Assembly: GCF_003852315.1 (NCBI RefSeq)
Contig: NZ_CP027762.1
Coordinates: 2,523,501-2,587,500, forward strand
Reading direction: 5' to 3'
Source: Pseudomonas sp. LBUM920
GTDB lineage: Bacteria; Pseudomonadota; Gammaproteobacteria; Pseudomonadales; Pseudomonadaceae
DNA: 64,000 nt
A program made the translations under genes and the position numbers. Below, one piece after another: positions 50,594 through 59,403 of this stretch; the first letter of the stretch is position 1, and each line of letters starts with the position of its first letter. The notes under the pieces are model-generated. The model searched no databases. It saw only the letters and a program-made list of their open reading frames with translations, and was not told the DNA's origin.

Positions 50594-53131
50594 TCATTCA
50601 TCGACGCTGATCATGCTGCGGATTTTGGTCGCCAGCAGCTCAACCGAGAATGGCTTGGCCACCATGTCCATGCCGTCCTCCAGGAAGCCCTGGCGCTCGG
50701 CGGCTTTTTCGGCGTAACCGGTCATGAACAACACGCGCAGGCCGGGCCGGTGCTGGCGGGCGATTTCTGCCAATTGGCGGCCGTTCATGCCCGGCAGGCC
50801 GACGTCGGTCACCAGCAGGTCCACGCGCAAATCCGACTCCAGCAGCGGCAGTGCCGTGCGTGAATCCGCCGCCTGGTGGGCGGTGTAGCCCAGTTCAGCC
50901 AGCACATTGACCACCAGCATGCGCACCGCGGGGTCATCCTCGACGACGACCACCGCTTCACCGGCCAGTGCCAGCGGCGCTTCACTCAGGTGCTGCGGGA
51001 GGTTGCTTTCCAGCGCGGTGCCATGCAGGCGCGGCAGGTACAGGCGCACGCAGGTGCCCTGGCCGGGTTCACTTTGAATGGTTACGTGGCCACCCGATTG
51101 CTGGGCAAACCCGTAGATCATCGACAGCCCCAGGCCGGTGCCCTGGCCGATAGGCTTGGTGGTGAAGAACGGGTCGAAGGCCTTGGCCAGAATCTTCGGC
51201 GCCATGCCGCTGCCGTTGTCACTCACGCCGAGCATCACGTAGTCGCCGGCCTTGACCGGCTCGAGGGTGGTGATGTCGGTGCCGTCCAGGTAGCTGTTGG
51301 CGGTTTCAATCACCAATTCGCCGCCGTCGGGCATTGCGTCGCGCGCGTTGATCACCAGGTTCAGCAGGGCGTTTTCCAACTGGCTGGCATCGGTATTCAC
51401 CGGCCAGATGTCCTTGCCCAACTGCACCTTGAGTGAGATATGCGCGCCTTTGGTGCGGCGGAACAAGTCTTCCAGCGACGCCACCAGCGTGTTCGGGTCC
51501 AGCGGGCGGCGGTCGAGCGACTGGCGCCGGGAGAACGCCAGCAGCCGGTGGGTGAGGGCGGCCGCACGGTGAGCGGAGGAGACCGCCGCGTCGGTAAACC
51601 GGCCGATCTCGTCGCTGCGCCCTGCGGCGATGTAGCGCTGCATCAGGTCCAGGCTGCCGATAATCCCGGTGAGCATGTTGTTGAAATCATGGGCGATGCC
51701 GCCAGTGAGCTGACCCACCGCTTCCATCTTCTGCGCATGGCGCAACGCATCCTCGGCGCGCTCGCGTTCGAACATCTCGTTTTGCAGGCGCTGGTTGGCC
51801 TCGGCCAGCGCCTGGGTGCGCTGGGCCACGCGTTCTTCGAGGTTCTCGTTGAGGTGGCGCAGGGCTTCTTCGGTGAGTTTGCGTTCGGTCTCGTCGATCA
51901 CGAAGATGTAAAAGCCATTCACCGAGCCGTCATTGCTAAAGCGCGGCAAGTACTTCATCAGTGCATGGCGCGGTCGGCCGTCGTGGTGGGGCGTCACGGT
52001 CATGAAGCTGCACGCCTTGCCCTTGAGCGCGGCCGCGATCTTGTCTTCGCGCCCGGCATACACCTCATCGCCGAGCACTTCGCGGATGCTCTTGCCGTAC
52101 AACTCCTGGGGCGTCATGCCGTACCAGTCGAGGTAAGCGCTGTTGTTCAGGCGAAAACGTTGTTCGTGGTCGACGTAACCGATCAGCACCGGCATGGCGT
52201 TGATGATCAACTGCAGTTCGGTCTGGCTTTGGCGCAGGGCCTGCTCGGTGTGTTTGCGTTCGGTCAGGTCCAGCGCTGCGCCTAAAAAGCGTGCCGGGCG
52301 GCCTTGATGATCCTTGTAACAGCGCCCGCGCGCGAACACCCAGCGCACCTGGCCGTCGGCTTGCAGCAGGCGGTATTCCTCGGCGTACTCGGTGCCGAAG
52401 GTGATGCAATGCTTGATGCTGCGCGCCACCATGCCACGGTCTTCGGGGTGTACGCCTTGCAGGTAGTCGCTGATGGGCAGCAGGCCGGCGTCACTCGGGT
52501 CGACGCCGTGCAGGTGGGCGAAGTGGGCGTCGGCAATAAAGCGGTCTTCGCCGATGTCCCAGTCCCAGGTGCCGACCGCATCCGTTGCCGCCAGCGCCAG
52601 TTGCAGGCGTTGCTCGGTGCTGTGCTGGGCCTTGAGGCTGTCTTCGGAGCGCTGCTGCAGCTCGAGGGCTTTGCTGCGCCGTTCGTTGGTTTCGATGGCG
52701 GTGACCAGGATACCGGCCACCGTCCCGCTTTCATCGCGGACCGGGCTGTAGGTCAGGTCGAGCCAGATCTCGGTATCGCGGTGGTTGCGTTGCAGCACAA
52801 AGCGTTGCTCGCTGAACGTGCGCACCTGGCCGCTCAGCACGGCGTCGTAGACAGGCGCGGTGAAGCTGGCCAATTCCGGCCAGGTCTCATGCGCCGGCTG
52901 GCCCAACGCGCCAGGGTGCTTGTTGCCCGCAAGCCGCGCAAAGCCGTCGTTGTAAAGCTGCGTGAGCAGGGGGCCCCACAGCAGCAGCATTGGCATCGGT
53001 GAGTGGACCACGATGTCGACCGCTGTGCGTAGACTTTGCGGCCAGTCGTTGGCCTCACCGAGGGGGCTTTGCGCCCAGTCCAGCCGCGCAATCAATGCAG
53101 CGGCTTCACTACCGGTGGATGTTCCATTCAT
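50594..53131 (-). CDS. PAS-domain hybrid sensor histidine kinase with receiver
   Basis: An 845-aa soluble kinase. PAS domains lie at about 40-155, 180-300 (WDWDIGEDRF, VHPEDRGMVARS) and 305-420 (PVLIGYVDHEQRF). A coiled linker leads to the H-box LTGGIAHDFNNMLTGIIGSL near residue 475. ATPase boxes NLVINARDAMP, SDNGSGM, FFTTKPIGQGTGLGLSMIYG follow, then a receiver with EDD, phosphoacceptor Asp in VTDVGLPGM and Lys in VAKPFS. No membrane helix. Signal unknown; no partner regulator adjacent. Confidence 0.92.
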   Translation of the reverse strand: MNGTSTGSEAAALIARLDWAQSPLGEANDWPQSLRTAVDIVVHSPMPMLLLWGPLLTQLYNDGFARLAGNKHPGALGQPAHETWPELASFTAPVYDAVLSGQVRTFSEQRFVLQRNHRDTEIWLDLTYSPVRDESGTVAGILVTAIETNERRSKALELQQRSEDSLKAQHSTEQRLQLALAATDAVGTWDWDIGEDRFIADAHFAHLHGVDPSDAGLLPISDYLQGVHPEDRGMVARSIKHCITFGTEYAEEYRLLQADGQVRWVFARGRCYKDHQGRPARFLGAALDLTERKHTEQALRQSQTELQLIINAMPVLIGYVDHEQRFRLNNSAYLDWYGMTPQELYGKSIREVLGDEVYAGREDKIAAALKGKACSFMTVTPHHDGRPRHALMKYLPRFSNDGSVNGFYIFVIDETERKLTEEALRHLNENLEERVAQRTQALAEANQRLQNEMFERERAEDALRHAQKMEAVGQLTGGIAHDFNNMLTGIIGSLDLMQRYIAAGRSDEIGRFTDAAVSSAHRAAALTHRLLAFSRRQSLDRRPLDPNTLVASLEDLFRRTKGAHISLKVQLGKDIWPVNTDASQLENALLNLVINARDAMPDGGELVIETANSYLDGTDITTLEPVKAGDYVMLGVSDNGSGMAPKILAKAFDPFFTTKPIGQGTGLGLSMIYGFAQQSGGHVTIQSEPGQGTCVRLYLPRLHGTALESNLPQHLSEAPLALAGEAVVVVEDDPAVRMLVVNVLAELGYTAHQAADSRTALPLLESDLRVDLLVTDVGLPGMNGRQLAEIARQHRPGLRVLFMTGYAEKAAERQGFLEDGMDMVAKPFSVELLATKIRSMISVDE

Positions 53132-53271
53132 GAAAAAGCCCTACACCTGACACTTTGAAGTACAACAAAAGCCGATTATCCCGCGAGACGGGAGCGGCTG
53201 ACTACCCCTCGAAAAATAGCATGCATTGGGACTTTGTCTTCAATTGAGTGCTTTTGCGCTGAAACCTTTCA

Positions 53272-55227
53272 TCATTCGGCCAGCTCAGGGCGCTGGCGAA
53301 ACTGCTCCAGCGCTTGCGGATTCGCCAGGGCGTCGGTGTTCTTCACCGGCTCACCGTGCACCACATTGCGCACCGCCAACTCGACAATCTTGCCGCTGAT
53401 GGTGCGCGGAATATCGGTGACGGCGAGGATCTTCGCCGGCACGTGGCGCGGCGTGGTGTTGGCGCGAATCACCTGGCGAATCTGCTGCTCCAGGGCCTGA
53501 TCCAGCTCGATACCGTCTGTAAGGCGCACGAACAGCACCACGCGCACGTCATCCTGCCAGCGTTGGCCGATGGCCAGGCTTTCCAGCACCTGCGGGACTT
53601 TTTCCACCTGGCGATAAATCTCCGCCGTGCCGATGCGCACGCCACCGGGGTTGAGCACCGCGTCGGAGCGGCCGTGAATCAGCCAGCTACCAGTCGGGCA
53701 TTGCTCGGCGTAGTCGCCCTGGGCCCACACGCCGGGAAACTGGCTGAAGTACGAGGCGCGCAGTTTGACCAGCTGCGGGTCGTTCCACAGGCCAATCGGC
53801 ATGGCCGGAAAGTGCCGGGTGCACACCAGTTCGCCTTTTTCGCCGATCACCGCTTTGCCCTGCTCGTTCCATACTTCGATGGCCATCGCCAGGCTCTTGC
53901 ACTGCATCTGCCCGCGACGTACCGGCAGCACCGGGTTGCCGATCACAAAGCAGGAGACGATATCGGTGCCGCCGGACATCGACGACAGGCACAGCTCCCG
54001 CTTGATCTGGCGGTACACGTAGTCGTAGCTATGCGGCGAGAGCGGCGAGCCCGTCGAGATCAGGCCTTTGAGGCTGTTCAGCGAGTGACTCAGGCGCGGC
54101 TGCGCGCCGGCTTTTTCCAGGGTGGCGAGGAATTTGGGGCTGGTGCCGAACACGCTGATTTTCTCGGCGTCGATCAGGTCGATCAAGCGTTCCGGCCCGG
54201 GGTGAAACGGTGAGCCGTCGTACAGCACCGCCGTGGCACCGAGGGCCAGCACCGACACCAGCCAATTCCACATCATCCAGCCGCAGGTGGTGTAGTAGAA
54301 CAGGCAATCTTCGCGCGACAGGTCGGCGTGCAGGCCGTGTTCCTTGAGGTGGGTGAGCAGCACGCCGCCGGTGCCGTGGATGATGCATTTGGGCACGCCG
54401 GTGGTGCCGCTGGAATAAAGGATGTACAGCGGGTGATCGAATGGCACCGCGACAAATTCAGGCTCGCCGCCGGGGGTGTAGAAGTCATCCCACAGCGCCA
54501 CCCTGGCCTGGGTCTGATAGTCCGCGACGCGCGCTTGAGGCCGCGCGTAAGGCACGATAATCAATTGTTCGAGGGACGGCAGGCGCGCGAGGATTTCATT
54601 CAGTTTGGCCGTTTGGTCGATGCCCTTGCCGGCGTAGCGATACCCCGCGCAGGTGATCAACACCTTGGGTTCGATCTGACCAAAACGGTCGATCACGCCC
54701 TGGGTGCCGAAGTCCGGCGATGAGCATGACCAGATCGCGCCGAGGCTGGTGGTGGCGAGCATGCCCACCAGGGTTTGCCAGGTGTTGGGAATGCACGCGG
54801 CCACGCGGTCGCCCACGCCGACACCGGCCGCGCGCAGGCTGTGTTGCAGGCCGGCGACGTGTTCGGCCACTTCGGCGTAGGTCAGTTGTTCGCGCTGGCC
54901 ATCCTCGCTGATCGCGACCACCGCCGGGTGACCGTCGCGACGGCGCAGCAGGTGTTCGGCAAAGTTCAGGGTGGCGCCGGGAAACCACTGAGCGCTGGGC
55001 ATCTGAGTGCCTTCGATCAGCGTCGCGGTGGGCGGGCTGCGAAACTGCACGTCGAAGAACGCGACGATGGCCTGCCAGAAGTCGGGACGCTGGTCGATGC
55101 TCCACTGGTGCAGGGCGGGGTAGTCGGCCAGCTGCAGGCTGTGGCGTTGATTGATGAAGCGCCGGAACTGGTCCATCCGCGTGTTGCGGATGCGCTCGGG
55201 GGAGGGTTGCCAGAGGATGTCGGACAT
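53272..55227 (-). CDS. Acetoacetyl-CoA synthetase
   Basis: A 651-aa adenylate-forming enzyme. The AMP-binding motif is ILYSSGTTGVPKCIIHGTGG, with CLFYYTTCGWMMWNW and the C-terminal RTISGKIVELAVRN carrying the catalytic Lys. Length and the FRRFIN-type N-terminus fit acetoacetyl-CoA rather than acetyl-CoA synthetase. It activates acetoacetate made by the adjacent 3-hydroxybutyrate dehydrogenase, for thiolysis to acetyl-CoA. A REPIN separates it from bdhA, so it may have its own promoter. Confidence 0.92.
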   Translation of the reverse strand: MSDILWQPSPERIRNTRMDQFRRFINQRHSLQLADYPALHQWSIDQRPDFWQAIVAFFDVQFRSPPTATLIEGTQMPSAQWFPGATLNFAEHLLRRRDGHPAVVAISEDGQREQLTYAEVAEHVAGLQHSLRAAGVGVGDRVAACIPNTWQTLVGMLATTSLGAIWSCSSPDFGTQGVIDRFGQIEPKVLITCAGYRYAGKGIDQTAKLNEILARLPSLEQLIIVPYARPQARVADYQTQARVALWDDFYTPGGEPEFVAVPFDHPLYILYSSGTTGVPKCIIHGTGGVLLTHLKEHGLHADLSREDCLFYYTTCGWMMWNWLVSVLALGATAVLYDGSPFHPGPERLIDLIDAEKISVFGTSPKFLATLEKAGAQPRLSHSLNSLKGLISTGSPLSPHSYDYVYRQIKRELCLSSMSGGTDIVSCFVIGNPVLPVRRGQMQCKSLAMAIEVWNEQGKAVIGEKGELVCTRHFPAMPIGLWNDPQLVKLRASYFSQFPGVWAQGDYAEQCPTGSWLIHGRSDAVLNPGGVRIGTAEIYRQVEKVPQVLESLAIGQRWQDDVRVVLFVRLTDGIELDQALEQQIRQVIRANTTPRHVPAKILAVTDIPRTISGKIVELAVRNVVHGEPVKNTDALANPQALEQFRQRPELAE

Positions 55228-55278
55228 GAGGAAGTCTCTTGTTCTTGTACAAATCTTGCAGCCAACACAGGTCGAAAC

Positions 55279-55367
55279 TGTGGGGGCTGGCTTGCCTGCG
55301 ATAGCAGTGTATCTGTGACAAATGAGCCAGCTGGCCCACCGCTATTGCAGGCAAGCCAGCGCCCACA
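55279..55367. repeat. REPIN element
   Basis: Left arm TGTGGGGGCTGGCTTGCCTG (from 55279) and right arm CAGGCAAGCCAGCGCCCACA (ending 55367). Between the dehydrogenase and synthetase genes on the same strand. Confidence 0.85.
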
Positions 55368-55388
55368 TTCGATCTTCAGTGTCTGTTT

Positions 55389-56162
55389 TTATTGGGCCAG
55401 CCAGCCGCCGTCGATGTTCCACGCGGCACCGCGCACCTGGGCACCCGCCTCACTGCACAAAAACAGCACCAACTCACCCAGCTGCGGCGGCGTCACAAAC
55501 GCCAGCGATGGCTGTTTTTCCGCGAGCAAGTCGTGCTGCGCCTGCTGCGGGTCCACGCCTTTGGCTGCGCGGTCATCAATCTGCTGTTGCACCAACGGCG
55601 TCAGCACCCAGCCTGGGCAGATGGCGTTGCAGGTGACGTTGCTGGTGGCGGTCTCCAGGCCCACCACCTTGGTCAGGCCGATCACGCCGTGCTTGGCCGC
55701 CACATAGGCCGCCTTGCCCACCGAGCCGACCAGGCCATGCACCGAGGCAATGTTGACGATGCGCCCCCAACCCTTGGCTTTCATGCCCGGCAAGCTCAAG
55801 CGGGTGCTGTGGAACACCGACGACAGGTTGATCGCGATAATCGCGTCCCAACGCTCGGCCGGGAAGTCCTCCACCGCCGACACATGCTGAATGCCGGCGT
55901 TGTTGACCAGAATGTCGACGCCGCCGAACTCGCGCTCGGCGTAGGCGATCATGTCGGCGATCTGCGCCGGGTCGCTGACGTCCGCCGGGTGATGGCCGAC
56001 CTTGCCGCCCAATGCCTGTACCTGGGCGATCACCGCGCTGGCGTCGCCGAAGCCGTTGAGGATCAGGTTGGCGCCGGCCTCTGCCAGGCTCAGCGCGATG
56101 CCCAAACCGATGCCGCTGGTGGAGCCGGTAACCAGGGCGGTCTTGCCGTTCAATGTCGTCAT
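55389..56162 (-). CDS. bdhA: D-3-hydroxybutyrate dehydrogenase
   Basis: A 257-aa SDR. Cofactor site VTGSTSGIGLGIALSLAE, NNAG in DILVNNAGIQHVSAVEDF, catalytic YVAAKHGVIGLTKVVGLE, and the terminal AWNIDGGWLAQ, all as in bacterial 3-hydroxybutyrate dehydrogenases. Converts (R)-3-hydroxybutyrate to acetoacetate. Eight bp downstream of the GntP permease; GAGG precedes ATG 56162. Confidence 0.92.
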   Translation of the reverse strand: MTTLNGKTALVTGSTSGIGLGIALSLAEAGANLILNGFGDASAVIAQVQALGGKVGHHPADVSDPAQIADMIAYAEREFGGVDILVNNAGIQHVSAVEDFPAERWDAIIAINLSSVFHSTRLSLPGMKAKGWGRIVNIASVHGLVGSVGKAAYVAAKHGVIGLTKVVGLETATSNVTCNAICPGWVLTPLVQQQIDDRAAKGVDPQQAQHDLLAEKQPSLAFVTPPQLGELVLFLCSEAGAQVRGAAWNIDGGWLAQ

Positions 56163-56169
56163 GAAAACC

Positions 56170-57561
56170 TCACACAATGCCGGTGGCGTAGAAAGTACCG
56201 ATCACCACGAACACCGCAAGGGTCTTGATAATCGTGATGCCGAAAATGTCTTTGTAGGCTTCGCGGTGCGTCAGCCCGGTCACCGCCAGCAGCGTGATCA
56301 CCGCGCCGTTGTGGGGCAGAGTGTCCATGCCGCCGCTGGCCATGGCCGCGACCCGGTGCAGCACTTCAAGGGGGATATTGGCCGCATGGGCCGCCGAAAT
56401 AAAGCTCTCGGACATCGCTGCCAGGGCGATGCTCATGCCGCCCGACGCAGAACCGGTGATGCCGGCCAGCAGGGTTACGGTGATCGCCTCGTTGACCAGC
56501 GGGTTGGGGATGCCCTTGAGCCAGTCCGCCAGCACCAGAAAGCCCGGCAGCGAGGCGATCACCGCGCCAAAACCGTATTCCGACGCGGTGTTCATCGCCG
56601 CCAGCAGCGCGCCGCTGACCGCGCTTTTGCTGCCTTCGGCAAGCTTGCTTTTGATCGCCGACCAGCCGAACACCAGCACCATGACGATGCCCACCAGCAA
56701 CGCCGCCTGCACGGCCCAGATCGCGGTGAGCTTGGCGATCTCGGTGGTCACCGGCGCGCTCATGCCCGGCAGGCTGAGGCTGTGAGTCTTGCCGTACCAC
56801 TGCGGAATCCAGTGGGTGAACAGCAAGTTCATCACGCCCACCAGCAGCAGCGGCGACAGCGCGATCCATGGGTTGGGCAGCGCCAGGTTGTCCGCGGTTT
56901 CCGGCTCGTTGCGCAGCTCGGTGCCATAGCCTTCGCCGGCACGCTGGGCCTTGTTGCGCTGGCGCGCCAGGTAGAGCATGCCGGTGCAGAACACGAACAC
57001 CGTGCCGATCAGGCCCAGCCACGGCGCGGCCCAGGCGGTGGTGTTGAAGAAGGTGCTGGGGATGATGTTCTGGATTTGCGGCGTACCCGGCAGGGCGTCC
57101 ATGGTGAACGAAAACGCGCCGAGGGCGATGGTCGCCGGAATCAGGCGCTTGGGAATATTGCTCTGGCGAAACATCTCTGCCGCAAACGGGTACACCGCAA
57201 ACACCACCACAAACAGCGACACGCCACCGTAGGTGAGCAGGGCGCAGACCAGCACAATCACCAGCATCGCCTGGCGCGTGCCGAGCAAACCGATGGCGGC
57301 GGCCACAATCGAACGCGAAAAGCCCGACAGCTCGATCAGCTTGCCGAACACCGCGCCGAGCAGGAACACCGGGAAATACAGTTTGATGAAACCGACCATT
57401 TTCTCCATGAACACCCCGGTAAACGCAGGGGCGACGGCGGACGGGTCGGTGAGCAGTACGGCGCCGAGGGCGGCGATGGGGGCAAACAGGATCACGCTGT
57501 AGCCACGGTAGGCAGCCAGCATCAGCAGCGCGAGGGCTGCCAGGGCAATGATCACACTCAT
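56170..57561 (-). CDS. GntP-family permease, probable 3-hydroxybutyrate importer
   Basis: A 463-aa transporter with about 12-14 helices. GntP-type segments include KLIELSGFSRSIVAAAIGLL, LTYGGVSLFVVVFAVYPFAA and GITGSASGGMSIALAAMSES. In P. aeruginosa a GntP-type gene lies in the same place, next to bdhA and a sigma54 activator. First gene of the bdhA operon, with a sigma54-type promoter upstream. Confidence 0.9.
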   Translation of the reverse strand: MSVIIALAALALLMLAAYRGYSVILFAPIAALGAVLLTDPSAVAPAFTGVFMEKMVGFIKLYFPVFLLGAVFGKLIELSGFSRSIVAAAIGLLGTRQAMLVIVLVCALLTYGGVSLFVVVFAVYPFAAEMFRQSNIPKRLIPATIALGAFSFTMDALPGTPQIQNIIPSTFFNTTAWAAPWLGLIGTVFVFCTGMLYLARQRNKAQRAGEGYGTELRNEPETADNLALPNPWIALSPLLLVGVMNLLFTHWIPQWYGKTHSLSLPGMSAPVTTEIAKLTAIWAVQAALLVGIVMVLVFGWSAIKSKLAEGSKSAVSGALLAAMNTASEYGFGAVIASLPGFLVLADWLKGIPNPLVNEAITVTLLAGITGSASGGMSIALAAMSESFISAAHAANIPLEVLHRVAAMASGGMDTLPHNGAVITLLAVTGLTHREAYKDIFGITIIKTLAVFVVIGTFYATGIV

Positions 57562-57619
57562 GGTGTGTCTCCAGATCGAATTGTTATTTTTGTGGGGTGA
57601 TGCGTTGGAGAGGGGCTAT

Positions 57620-57635
57620 AGCTAGATGTGTGCCA
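57620..57635 (-). promoter_or_regulatory. Sigma54 (-24/-12) promoter of the GntP-bdhA operon
   Basis: Read on the minus strand from 57635: TGGCACACATCTAGCT, one mismatch from TGGCAC-r-N4-TTGC-w. GG and GC are 10 bp apart, the strict spacing. The predicted start is near 57608, about 47 bp before the permease ATG. Confidence 0.75.
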
Positions 57636-57698
57636 GTTTATTAACTCGTTGAAATATAAGTATATTTTTTGATTTGTGATCGGTAATTCTGAAATTAA

Positions 57699-57712
57699 TC
57701 TCTATTTAGAGA
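57699..57712. promoter_or_regulatory. Candidate upstream activator site for the sigma54 regulator
   Basis: TCTCTA-TT-TAGAGA is a perfect 14-bp dyad, about 64-77 bp upstream of the -24 element. A related dyad GTCTC-N6-GAGAC lies at 57844-57859, at the regulator gene end. Together they are plausible enhancer sites for the adjacent bEBP. Confidence 0.5.
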
Positions 57713-57728
57713 CAGGTAAATACCCAAT

Positions 57729-57816
57729 GTGGTAGCGGGCTTGCTCGCGAAAGCGGCGTATCAGTCGGCTCATGAGTTGCTGAACCACCGCTTTGGCGAG
57801 CAAGCCCGCTCCCACA
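57729..57816. repeat. REPIN element
   Basis: Left arm TGTGGTAGCGGGCTTGCTCG (from 57729) and right arm CGAGCAAGCCCGCTCCCACA (ending 57816). It sits between the two candidate activator sites. Confidence 0.85.
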
Positions 57817-57849
57817 TCAGAGTGTCTTTATAGTGAGAATCGTGTCTCT

Positions 57850-59256
57850 TTATTGAGACTGGGCAATGCCGAGCGCCACCATCTTTTTGTACAGCGTCGA
57901 CCTGCCCAGGCCCAACCGCTTGGCTGCCTCCACGACGTTGCCTTCACACGCCGCCAATGCTGCCTCAATCACCTGCCGATCAAACCGCTCGCGCGCCGCC
58001 GCAAACGTCTCGCCCTCGACGGTTGCTACGGCGCCACGCGCCACCGGGCTGAACGTGCCAATCGCGGCGCGAATCTCGTTGGCATCCAACACCAGGTCAT
58101 CACTCAACAACGCCGCGCGCTCCAGCACATTGCGCAGCTCGCGGATATTCCCCGGCCACGCATGCTGCGCCAGCAACGCCAGGGCCTCGCGGTTCAGTTC
58201 ATGCTGGCTGCGCAGCTCCTCCAGAATCGCCTCGCTCAACGCCGGGATGTCATCCAGGCGTTCGCGCAACGGCGGCACCTGGATCGGCAGCACATTCAGC
58301 CGGTAATACAAATCCGCGCGAAACTCGCCACGCTTGATTGCCGCTTCCAGGTCCATGGACGTGGCCGCAATCACCCGCACATCGCTGTGCAGCATTTCGT
58401 TGGAACCTACCGGCTCGTATTCCTTTTCCTGCAACACCCGCAGCAGTTTGCTTTGCAGCGGCAGGGGCATGTCGCCGATCTCGTCGAGAAACAGCGTGCC
58501 GCCCTGGGCAATCTGCAGTTTGCCGGGACGGCCTTTGCGGTCGGCGCCGGTAAAGGCCCCCGGCGCAGTGCCGAAGAATTCGGCTTCAAGCAGATCCGCG
58601 GGAATCGCCGCGCTGTTGATGCTGACAAAAGCTTTGTGTGCACGCGGCGAGGCGCCGTGAATCGCCTGGGCCAGCAATTCCTTGCCGGTACCGGTTTCAC
58701 CCAGCAGCAACACTGGCGACTGGGCATTCGCACTGCGCCGCGCCCGGCGTTTAACGTCCAGGCTGGCCGCGCTGGTGCCGATAAAATGCGCAAAGTTGTA
58801 TTTGCTCTGCCGCGAGCGCAGCAGCGAGCGGGTGGACGCCAGCTCCTGCTGCATGCTCAGGTAGCGCTCGATCAGTGGCGAGAGGTTGCGCAACTCGTCG
58901 AACAGCGCAAAGCCAATCGCGCCGATCACCGCGCCGGCGTCATCGTGAATGGGCAGGCGCATCACCACCAGCGGGCCTTTGGGCGTGTCCTGGATGTCCA
59001 GCAAAATCGGCTGGTCGTTGCGCACCACCTGGCGGAGCAGGCTATTGGAGATCACCTGCTCGCACGGTTGGCCGATGGCTTCGTCGGCGCGTTTGAGGCC
59101 GAAGCGCTTGGCGTAACGCTCGTTCATCCACACGATATTGGCGTCGCGATCGACAATCACCGTGCCTTCGCTGGACTGCTCGATGATTTCGAACAGCGAC
59201 TGGATGGCCAGGCCGCGAACCTGTTGGTAGTCCTTGAGGCTGTCGCTGATGTTCAT
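57850..59256 (-). CDS. Sigma54-dependent transcriptional activator (HbcR-like)
   Basis: A 468-aa bacterial enhancer-binding protein. An N-terminal PAS domain (SSEGTVIVDRDANIVWMNER), AAA+ domain with Walker A LLLGETGTGKELLAQAIH, the sigma54-contact GAFTGADRKGRPG, and a C-terminal Fis HTH NVVEAAKRLGLGRSTLYKKM. The order and context match the P. aeruginosa activator of (R)-3-hydroxybutyrate catabolism. Start ATG 59256 has a weak ribosome site. Upstream REPIN follows at 59298. Confidence 0.9.
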   Translation of the reverse strand: MNISDSLKDYQQVRGLAIQSLFEIIEQSSEGTVIVDRDANIVWMNERYAKRFGLKRADEAIGQPCEQVISNSLLRQVVRNDQPILLDIQDTPKGPLVVMRLPIHDDAGAVIGAIGFALFDELRNLSPLIERYLSMQQELASTRSLLRSRQSKYNFAHFIGTSAASLDVKRRARRSANAQSPVLLLGETGTGKELLAQAIHGASPRAHKAFVSINSAAIPADLLEAEFFGTAPGAFTGADRKGRPGKLQIAQGGTLFLDEIGDMPLPLQSKLLRVLQEKEYEPVGSNEMLHSDVRVIAATSMDLEAAIKRGEFRADLYYRLNVLPIQVPPLRERLDDIPALSEAILEELRSQHELNREALALLAQHAWPGNIRELRNVLERAALLSDDLVLDANEIRAAIGTFSPVARGAVATVEGETFAAARERFDRQVIEAALAACEGNVVEAAKRLGLGRSTLYKKMVALGIAQSQ

Positions 59257-59297
59257 ATTTATGCCGTCAACACAAATGGAGGGTGGAGTCGCAACCC

Positions 59298-59388
59298 TGT
59301 GGGAGCGGGCTTGCTCGCGAAAAAGCGCTGTAGCAGTGCCGCAGGTATTGCCTGACACGCCGCCTTCGCGAGCAAGCCCGCTCCCACA
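59298..59388. repeat. REPIN element
   Basis: Left arm TGTGGGAGCGGGCTTGCTCG (from 59298) and right arm CGAGCAAGCCCGCTCCCACA (ending 59388). Perfect 20-bp arms. It separates the sigma54 activator from yejF. Confidence 0.9.
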
Positions 59389-59403
59389 GGGGAGAGCGTG
59401 CTC

